Below are positions 31,284 through 35,836 of a stretch of 35,836 nt of DNA, piece after piece. A program made the position numbers and the translations under genes. Source of the stretch: a virus; the IMG/VR virus record IMGVR_UViG_3300036770_000502, positions 1 through 35,836 of that record; one strand, 5' to 3'. The first letter of the stretch is position 1; every line of letters begins with the position of its first letter. The notes beneath the pieces are model-generated. The model saw nothing but the letters and a program-made list of their open reading frames with translations. It was not told the origin of the DNA and ran no database searches.

Positions 31284-32300
31284 TCAGTCCAGCCAGACGG
31301 TGTACTCGGCCGTCACACGTCCCTTGTCGGGGTCGACAAAGTGGAGGCGCTGGCTCGGCTTGCCCACAGCAGCCACGAACACACGTGCGTATTCATTGTG
31401 TGACTCGGGTGACCCGGACACAAACACACGCCCACCGTTGGCCATGGTCAGGCTCATCGGGGTGTGGAAGTGGCCCATGTATACGTCGTGGAAATCCTCG
31501 ACCACTCCGGTTGCCCATGCGTTGCACTTGCGCAAGATGCCAAATGCTGGCACATTGCCACCGTAAGAGTTGATCTCGTCGCCATGCACAAGGAGTGCAC
31601 GATAGGAACCGATGTTTACTATTTGATACCAGTCTCCGGACATCTGCCATGTCACGTTGTTCAGGTGGGCACAGCGGTCGCTGGCAATCTTGTATGCCAT
31701 GCGGTCGATGTTGTCGCCGTTGGGCATGTCGCCCTTGCGACCAAGACGCCCGTGGTTTCCGAACTCGCACACAACGTGCACGTTTTCAAAATGGCTCGCC
31801 ATTTGGTGGACAGTGTTGGCGATAATGCGAACAACCTCAAAGAGTTGCTCAAACAGATGGGCTTCCACCTCGTATGCTTGGCCCGGAAATATTCCGATGC
31901 CCTCGACCATATCTCCGCCCAGCATGATGACCACATCCTTGACTGGGTGGTGTTGGCGCTGGATGTTGGTCAGCTCAATGACCTTCTTGGTCATCAGGTC
32001 AATCCGCTCAGCAAGCGTGGCAAGGCCGTAGGACACGGTTCTCTTGCCAGCTTGCCAGTCGGTCAAGTGAACAAGGGCAACCTCTGACTTACCCTTGCGC
32101 TTGTCGATCTGTAACTTGGCTGGCTTCAGCTGTGGTGTTGACTTGAGTGCATCTGCTGCTGCTTGATAGACGGCTGCGACGATTGCCTCGGACCTGTTTT
32201 TTGCCTTGGCCTCTGCCTGTTGTGCTCGCTTAAGGGCAGCCTTCAGTTCAAGAATGGTGTCATCGTTCTCGATCTCTACCAACCTCTTGAACTTTGTCAT
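31284..32300 (-). CDS. Calcineurin-like metallophosphoesterase
   Basis: This is a 338-aa protein with the metal-binding motifs in order: LTDWQAG, VVIMLGGDMVEG, VCEFGNHGRLG, LLVHGDEIN and VYMGHFHTPM. The N-terminal 80 residues form a coiled coil rich in Lys, Ala and Glu. Enzymes of this family hydrolyse phosphodiester bonds in nucleotides or DNA. In phages they are often grouped with recombination nucleases, as here. The ATG overlaps the stop of the preceding gene as ATGA. Confidence 0.88.
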   Translation of the reverse strand: MTKFKRLVEIENDDTILELKAALKRAQQAEAKAKNRSEAIVAAVYQAAADALKSTPQLKPAKLQIDKRKGKSEVALVHLTDWQAGKRTVSYGLATLAERIDLMTKKVIELTNIQRQHHPVKDVVIMLGGDMVEGIGIFPGQAYEVEAHLFEQLFEVVRIIANTVHQMASHFENVHVVCEFGNHGRLGRKGDMPNGDNIDRMAYKIASDRCAHLNNVTWQMSGDWYQIVNIGSYRALLVHGDEINSYGGNVPAFGILRKCNAWATGVVEDFHDVYMGHFHTPMSLTMANGGRVFVSGSPESHNEYARVFVAAVGKPSQRLHFVDPDKGRVTAEYTVWLD

Positions 32301-32506
32301 TGGATTACTCGCATTCTTTGTATTGAGATAACTGCCACATCTATGCCAAGCTCTTTGAGTGCCCGTGCAATCGCAGCAGCTTTTACATCTGGGTTATTAA
32401 CTGCGTCCAAAAAATCCTTGTAAGATTGTTCGTCCAGTCCGGCTTTGATTCTTTCCTGGACCCCAAGTTTTTCGGAGCTTTTTAGAACATCTTTAAACTT
32501 GCTCAT
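32297..32506 (-). CDS. Small HTH-like protein, first gene of the early operon
   Basis: This is a 69-aa protein from ATG 32506 (MSKFKDVLKSSEKLGVQERI). GGAGG lies 4 nt upstream, which decides the start; the longer frame passes through the leader hairpin. Residues about 36-65 (AAAIARALKELGIDVAVISI, QRMR) look like a helix-turn-helix that ends in a basic recognition segment. It stands directly behind the promoter, so it may regulate the operon. Confidence 0.75.
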   Translation of the reverse strand: MSKFKDVLKSSEKLGVQERIKAGLDEQSYKDFLDAVNNPDVKAAAIARALKELGIDVAVISIQRMRVIQ

Positions 32507-32521
32507 TGTTCCTCCGTTCAG

Positions 32522-32562
32522 TGACCCAGGAGGGAAGAAAGGCGTAACACCCTCCCGGGTCA
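32522..32562 (-). promoter_or_regulatory. 13-bp hairpin at the predicted 5' end of the early mRNA
   Basis: The arms 32522-32534 and 32550-32562 pair over 13 bp with one G-U and a 15-nt loop. The predicted start of transcription (about 32562) falls on the first base of the stem. No T tract follows on either strand, so it is not a terminator. It may protect the mRNA or be an operator. Confidence 0.65.
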
Positions 32563-32568
32563 TAGATA

Positions 32569-32597
32569 AATATACACACATGAAGTAAATGTTGCAA
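32569..32597 (-). promoter_or_regulatory. Early operon promoter
   Basis: On the minus strand TTGCAA (32597-32592), a 17-nt spacer and TATATT (32574-32569) make a good sigma70-like promoter. It drives the block from 32506 down to 22036. The palindromic TTGCAA is also the -35 of the divergent plus-strand promoter. Confidence 0.75.
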
Positions 32598-32620
32598 GCA
32601 TCATTCCACATGTGTACACT
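32592..32620 (+). promoter_or_regulatory. Divergent promoter for structured RNA, copy 2
   Basis: TTGCAA (32592-32597), 17 nt, TACACT (32615-32620) read rightward. The -35 element is shared, base for base, with the early promoter on the other strand, so only one of them can be occupied at a time. The expected start is about 32627. Confidence 0.65.
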
Positions 32621-32626
32621 TGCACA

Positions 32627-32775
32627 ACAACTTCAGAAAGCGCATGGCCGTACCACCTTTGCAAGTGGCGGGGCAAGAACACCAGGGAACTGGGGTAGAT
32701 CTCCCATTGGCTTGGGAGAGGCAATCGACTAGGGAGTCGGCGTGAGGCAAACCGACGGGGGGACGTGGTTAGAAG
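32627..32775 (+). ncRNA. Structured non-coding RNA, copy 2
   Basis: The core at 32642-32719 parallels copy 1. It has hairpin 1 CCAC/GTGG (32653-32656 with 32665-32668, loop with TTGCA), hairpin 2 CCAG-GGAA-CTGG (32682-32693, GNRA loop), the hexamer GGTAGA (32694-32699), and hairpin 3, perfect 7 bp TCTCCCA/TGGGAGA (32700-32706 with 32713-32719). Relative to copy 1 a 2-nt insertion lies in the linker between hairpins 1 and 2, which would break any shared reading frame. Downstream, CGACT/AGTCG and GTCGG/CCGAC are alternative, mutually exclusive stems. The 3' end is estimated. Confidence 0.7.
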
Positions 32776-32784
32776 TCTGTCCTG

Positions 32785-33000
32785 TTACTTGTGCCCACGT
32801 ATGTGTGTATCAAGCTTGTCGTCCACACGGTCGATCTTGTCCTCAACGTTGGTCTGCTTCTTGTAGACCATCTTGAGCATGCCCATCACAACCTCGTGGT
32901 CAGAAGCATTCTCTTTCTTGAACTTCTGTATGAGTGTGACTATGACGCCAAAAGCACCAGTAACAACAGCGCTAAGAAGAAGGGCCCAGCCGCCATCCAC
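32785..33000 (-). CDS. Holin-like membrane protein
   Basis: This is a 71-aa protein starting at GTG with AAAGGGAG upstream. The N-terminal hydrophobic span (WALLLSAVVTGAFGVIVTLI) is followed by a basic, charged helical tail (QTNVEDKIDRVDDKLDTHIR). This is the layout of single-span phage holins or spanin-like proteins. It lies next to the M15 endolysin gene. It could form pores in the membrane at lysis. Confidence 0.7.
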   Translation of the reverse strand: MDGGWALLLSAVVTGAFGVIVTLIQKFKKENASDHEVVMGMLKMVYKKQTNVEDKIDRVDDKLDTHIRGHK

Positions 33001-33001
33001 A

Positions 33002-33562
33002 TCAGGCTCCCTTTGATTCCTTCCACGTCTTCACACGTTCTGGAACATCATCGCCAGCAACGTAACGCAGGTGCCATGGTTCTGACGGCAATACTTCCCA
33101 CGAGAATCCAAACGACACAGCGTTTTTGGCTAGCCATTCAAGACGTGTGCCAGATGCGTTGGCAATATCGATGGCCACCCCGTAATTATGCTGACTCGTA
33201 CCCGGCACGGCCAAGGGCGCATAACCCTTCTTCAAGTACCAAGCCTTGCCCTTGTAGATGCGTGGCTTCTGCTTCATCAAGGCTGGCTTTGGGTTGTCGG
33301 TGTATCGCTGGAAGAATCCGTACTCTTGAACCGCAAGCGAGCGATATGTATCCGCTGGGCTAGTCGGGCTGAGGTCAATTCCTTCTGCGTTGGCTGCGGC
33401 GTCCATCGCCTCATATGCGTCAGCTGCGCAATGGTGAAGCATGCCCTTTCCCTCAATCTTGCGAAGAAGACTAGGGTCGAGTTCACCTGGCTCGACGTTC
33501 TTGAGGTGCGAGCACAGCTTGACCTTGATGATTGGAAGCTTGGCGATGTCTACCTTCGCCAT
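33002..33562 (-). CDS. M15/VanY-type D-Ala-D-Ala peptidase endolysin
   Basis: This is a 186-aa protein. The zinc ligands are in SQHNYGVAIDIANASG (H and D) and EPWHLRYV (H), the M15 signature. Upstream, the SPADTYRSLAVQEYGFFQRY region is a typical VanY segment. It would cut peptide cross-links of peptidoglycan. There is no signal peptide, so export needs a holin, and holin-like genes lie on both sides. ATG overlaps the stop of the preceding holin gene (TGATG). Confidence 0.9.
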   Translation of the reverse strand: MAKVDIAKLPIIKVKLCSHLKNVEPGELDPSLLRKIEGKGMLHHCAADAYEAMDAAANAEGIDLSPTSPADTYRSLAVQEYGFFQRYTDNPKPALMKQKPRIYKGKAWYLKKGYAPLAVPGTSQHNYGVAIDIANASGTRLEWLAKNAVSFGFSWEVLPSEPWHLRYVAGDDVPERVKTWKESKGA

Positions 33563-33816
33563 CAGCCAGCTGCTTCTTCCTTCTTCTTTGGCGCACCAGC
33601 ACCGGAGAATGCAATCTCAATCTCTTCCTTGGTGAGGGTGCCATCCACGCTGAAACGGAGAAGCTTCTCAACAACCTGTGCACATGCCATCACTCCAGCA
33701 AGGGCAGCAGACTTCCAAAGTTCCACACCGATAATCGCACCACCAGCTACAGCAGCAAGTGCCGAAGACCCAAAGAGGGCAAAGATTCGGAAGATGATGT
33801 TCTTGAGCTTATCCAT
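33562..33816 (-). CDS. Holin-like membrane protein
   Basis: This is an 84-aa protein. It has one or two hydrophobic segments (IFRIFALFGSSALAAVAGGA and ELWKSAALAGVMACAQVV) and a charged Lys/Glu-rich C-terminus. It is placed directly before the endolysin gene, with overlapping stop and start. The pattern fits a class II holin. The function is inferred from topology and context. Confidence 0.75.
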   Translation of the reverse strand: MDKLKNIIFRIFALFGSSALAAVAGGAIIGVELWKSAALAGVMACAQVVEKLLRFSVDGTLTKEEIEIAFSGAGAPKKKEEAAG

Positions 33817-33817
33817 G

Positions 33818-33979
33818 TTATTCCTTCTCAGAGAGACTTAGTGCTGAATGCAGTATCAATGTTACACCAGTGATCCACAGGGCTGATCTGAGCGTTGGCC
33901 CAGAGAGAGTAATGAGCACGAGTCCGGTCCCCGCATACGTCCACGAGTTCTCATTCAGGAAAGAAAGGAATCGTTTCAT
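33818..33979 (-). CDS. Small membrane protein (53 aa), holin-like
   Basis: This minus-strand gene reads MKRFLSFLNENSWTYAGTGL, followed by LVLITLSG and LWITGVTLILHSALSLSEKE. Two hydrophobic segments are visible. It overlaps the PA14-gene stop as ATGA, and its own TAA precedes the next ATG by 1 nt. It joins two other small membrane proteins in the lysis cluster. It may be a holin or an antiholin. Confidence 0.75.
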   Translation of the reverse strand: MKRFLSFLNENSWTYAGTGLVLITLSGPTLRSALWITGVTLILHSALSLSEKE

Positions 33980-35355
33980 CGTCTACTCATCCTAGTTCCA
34001 GCCGCTGCAAGGGCCATTCCAGCGGTCACGGCAATGAGGGTTCTGCGCGTTCCAACAGGGACGCTTGATCCAATGGGCACGTAGTCGTCTAGACCCTCAC
34101 CAAAGATATTGATGGTGTCCTCAAAGGTTTTACGGACTTCGGTGGGTGCTTCTTGGACTGCTTCAACGAGCGCATCAATCTGGGCATCGCTTAGTTCGTC
34201 TACCGCAAGGGCCTCAAACACTGCCTCGGCTTCCTCGGTGCTAACTGTGGCAAGCACTTCTGGGTTGAGGGCCACAGCGACCGCCTGCGCTTGAGACACG
34301 CTAGAAGGCTCTATAACGATTTGGGGGGTAGTTACCGTGGTTTGGGGTGCAACGCTCGTCTGAGGGGCTGTGGACGCGACTGGTGGGATTGTGGTGGCAG
34401 GGGCTAGGGTGGTGGCAGGACTAGTAATTGGAGGAGTAGGCAATGTGGTTGGAACTTCTAGGACTGTTGTTTGGGGTGGTGGTGCTTCCGTTGTTGATAC
34501 TGGGGGCACAGTCGTTGAGGGCTCAGTCGTGGTTGATGGCGGTGGAGGTACCCATGCTTGTGTGGTTGACGTGGCGACTAGCGACGTACTCGTAGATGAA
34601 CTCGTTGTTGTAGCTGGCTGAGTAGTAGTCGTACTGCTCGTGGTGGTGGTACTGGTACTAGATGTAGTGGTGGTACTCGGCTCAGTAGTGGTAGATGAGC
34701 TACTGGTTGTTGGAGGTTCGGTCGTCGTCGTCGACTCTTGCGTGGTGGAGGTTTCCTGAAGCGTCGTAGTGGTAGGCGGGTCCGTGACAGGGACAGTCTC
34801 TAACGGCGCAGTAGTAGTAGTTGTCGTCGTCGGTGTGGATGCTGTTGTAAATGCCCATTCTGGAACGATCTCCCAATATGCGTCGTCAATCTTCCAAGCA
34901 AGCATATAGCAGGTACCGCCACCAGCCTCAAAGAACCAGCCATCCAACGGGTATTCTCCTGGCATAACGGAAAGCGTTATGGTCTGCGACCACGAGCAAC
35001 CTTTCAGGTTCCAAGTACCGAACTCGTAGCCACCGATATTGACTGTGCCCCCGTCATCGGCTGCGACCATAAACTCAATCGTGTCATGCTCGGGCAGTGT
35101 GATGAACCCTGTGTAGTGGACCATGAAGTAGTCCCAACCGCAGTCTTGGAATGGTTCTCCGTTGAAGTTGCGGTTGATGTTGTTCTCGACCTCGGACCCG
35201 CAGGTGGGGTACAGGTTGTCTGAGCGTTCCGGTGGTATCTGGTCAATCAGGTAGCCGACAGCGTTCAACCCGTATTCGGGTTCAGCTTGTGCTTCTCTGG
35301 GAAGTAAAGCGAAGAAAACCGCTGGAAGGAAAACGATCCAACGGCTTTTGAACAC
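33976..35355 (-). CDS. PA14-domain surface/adhesion protein with Thr-rich stalk and C-terminal membrane anchor
   Basis: This is a 459-aa protein from GTG 35355 (FKSRWIVFLPAVFFALLPRE), whose first 24 residues form a signal peptide; the upstream extension is not needed. Residues about 27-165 form a PA14-like beta domain (FMVAADDGGTVNIGGYEFGT). About 180 residues of Thr/Ser/Pro stalk follow. A conserved-looking helical domain (EEAEAVFEALAVDELSDAQI, then FGEGLDDYVPIGSSVPVG) precedes a hydrophobic anchor near the C-terminus. PA14 domains bind sugars. The protein could be shown on the infected host or the virion. The GTG lies just after the stop of the preceding gene. Confidence 0.82.
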   Translation of the reverse strand: MFKSRWIVFLPAVFFALLPREAQAEPEYGLNAVGYLIDQIPPERSDNLYPTCGSEVENNINRNFNGEPFQDCGWDYFMVHYTGFITLPEHDTIEFMVAADDGGTVNIGGYEFGTWNLKGCSWSQTITLSVMPGEYPLDGWFFEAGGGTCYMLAWKIDDAYWEIVPEWAFTTASTPTTTTTTTAPLETVPVTDPPTTTTLQETSTTQESTTTTEPPTTSSSSTTTEPSTTTTSSTSTTTTSSTTTTQPATTTSSSTSTSLVATSTTQAWVPPPPSTTTEPSTTVPPVSTTEAPPPQTTVLEVPTTLPTPPITSPATTLAPATTIPPVASTAPQTSVAPQTTVTTPQIVIEPSSVSQAQAVAVALNPEVLATVSTEEAEAVFEALAVDELSDAQIDALVEAVQEAPTEVRKTFEDTINIFGEGLDDYVPIGSSVPVGTRRTLIAVTAGMALAAAGTRMSRR

Positions 35356-35356
35356 G

Positions 35357-35578
35357 CTATGAGATGTTGTTGAGTTCCGCCTGATGCACGTTGATCGCGG
35401 CTTCAAGGGTGGCAAGTGCTTGGTCTGCTGATGCGACACCAGCCTCATCGTTCAACTGGGTGCAGGTTTGCTTGTTCAGTTCATGCTGCCATGCTTCGGC
35501 AGCAAACTGGGCGATGCGCTGGTTCAGGATGTTTTGCTTCTGTTCAGCGGTGAGTAGGGAGGTGTAGTCGATTGCCAT
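35357..35578 (-). CDS. Small helical protein
   Basis: This is a 73-aa protein (MAIDYTSLLTAEQKQNILNQ) with an all-helical pattern and Ala/Gln-rich segments (RIAQFAAEAWQHELNKQTCT). The start has GGAG placed 7 nt upstream. It lies just after a fibre-like gene. Similar small proteins follow phage fibre genes and may be chaperones or attached subunits; the role is unknown. Confidence 0.75.
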   Translation of the reverse strand: MAIDYTSLLTAEQKQNILNQRIAQFAAEAWQHELNKQTCTQLNDEAGVASADQALATLEAAINVHQAELNNIS

Positions 35579-35588
35579 TGGTTGCTCC

Positions 35589-35836
35589 TTAGGTTAGCGA
35601 AACTGATTTCCAGGCACCATTGTAGACATACAGTTTGTTGTTTGTCGTGTCATAGTAGAGGGGGGTGTTGCCTGTGGGGTTGGTTGGTGCGCCCGTTGGT
35701 GCGCCTGCCGCGGCTGGGACATGGGTGAATCCTGTGGTCATGCCTGTGGTTCCTGCGACTACTTCGAGTCCGCCAGCAAGATAGTTTCTGGCGGTGCCGT
35801 TCATGTATAGGTTCCAGCGGTTCGAAGCAGCGGCGA
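35589..35836 (-). CDS. C-terminal part of a fibre/tail structural protein, truncated by window edge
   Basis: The frame enters from the right edge without a start. It reads AAASNRWNLYMNGTARNYLA, then a Gly/Ala/Thr-rich segment and LYYDTTNNKLYVYNG. The NRWNLYMNGTA phrase recurs in many phage fibre proteins. The frame agrees with that of the gene cut off at base 1, so both may be one 534-aa protein in a circular genome. An internal ATG would give a shorter frame, but the upstream residues clearly belong to the same domain. Confidence 0.8.
   Translation of the reverse strand, partial: AAASNRWNLYMNGTARNYLAGGLEVVAGTTGMTTGFTHVPAAAGAPTGAPTNPTGNTPLYYDTTNNKLYVYNGAWKSVSLT

Noticed and set aside
30366-31566. 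Long plus-strand frames opposite the exonuclease and metallophosphoesterase genes
   Set aside because: They are shadows of minus-strand genes with clear catalytic motifs; their compositions are atypical.
32644-32745. Plus-strand 33-aa reading frame (MAVPPLQVAG...) through structured RNA copy 2
   Set aside because: The matching frame in copy 1 has no ATG and is shifted by a 2-nt indel; paired stems explain the conservation better.
1-35836. CRISPR arrays, tRNA genes, insertion sequences, integrase or attachment sites
   Set aside because: I looked for regularly spaced repeats, tRNA-like arms and recombinase motifs and saw none.

Overview
The window looks like most or all of the genome of a virulent, probably short-tailed (podovirus-like) bacteriophage of an actinobacterium. 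Every protein gene I can support lies on the minus strand, in long operons with 1-4 nt stop/start overlaps. The actinobacterial host is inferred from a phage WhiB-type iron-sulphur regulator (27734-28018), a D-Ala-D-Ala peptidase of the M15/VanY type, a secreted transglycosylase-like muralytic enzyme and a PA14 surface protein with a Thr/Ser-rich stalk. There is no integrase, repressor, DNA polymerase, primase or replicative helicase that I can recognise, so replication probably relies on host enzymes. The two ends each carry an open reading frame running off the edge on the same strand. Joined end to end they stay in frame, so the window may be a whole circularly permuted genome of about 35.8 kb.

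In the direction of transcription (high to low coordinates) the layout is as follows. (1) 35836-32785: a fibre-like protein fragment, a small protein, a PA14 surface protein, two or three holin-like membrane proteins and the M15 endolysin. (2) 32784-32507: a control region with divergent promoters that share one palindromic TTGCAA element, a 13-bp hairpin at the predicted mRNA 5' end, and a plus-strand structured RNA. (3) 32506-22036: the early/replication module. It holds a small DNA-binding-like protein, a metallophosphoesterase, a YqaJ-type exonuclease, a single-strand annealing protein, a ribbon-helix-helix protein, a zinc-binding nuclease-like protein, a secreted muralytic enzyme, WhiB, several small proteins, and then a MoxR-type AAA+ ATPase followed by a von Willebrand A (vWA) protein. 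(4) 22660-21614: non-coding control DNA with a large multi-stem inverted-repeat structure and a second copy of the plus-strand structured RNA. (5) 21613-1: packaging and virion genes. These are the terminase large subunit with an N-terminal helix-turn-helix, a histone-H1-like Lys/Ala-rich protein, the portal, a set of large internal or structural proteins including one of 1624 aa, a scaffold-like protein, an N4-gp56-like major capsid protein, small tail or decoration proteins, a glycosyltransferase, and small basic proteins.

The most interesting signal is the pair of homologous, covarying, GNRA-loop-containing RNA elements (about 21690-21767 and 32642-32719). They are read antisense to all the genes, each lies behind its own TTGCAA...TAnnnT promoter, and they flank the replication module. 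Other points of note are the long nested hairpin at 22452-22653, a conserved leader (13-mer, GC hairpin, Shine-Dalgarno) in front of two neighbouring early genes, an operator-like palindrome inside the capsid promoter, and a gene whose best start is a non-canonical ATC codon. Functions are assigned by reading motifs only; no database search was run.
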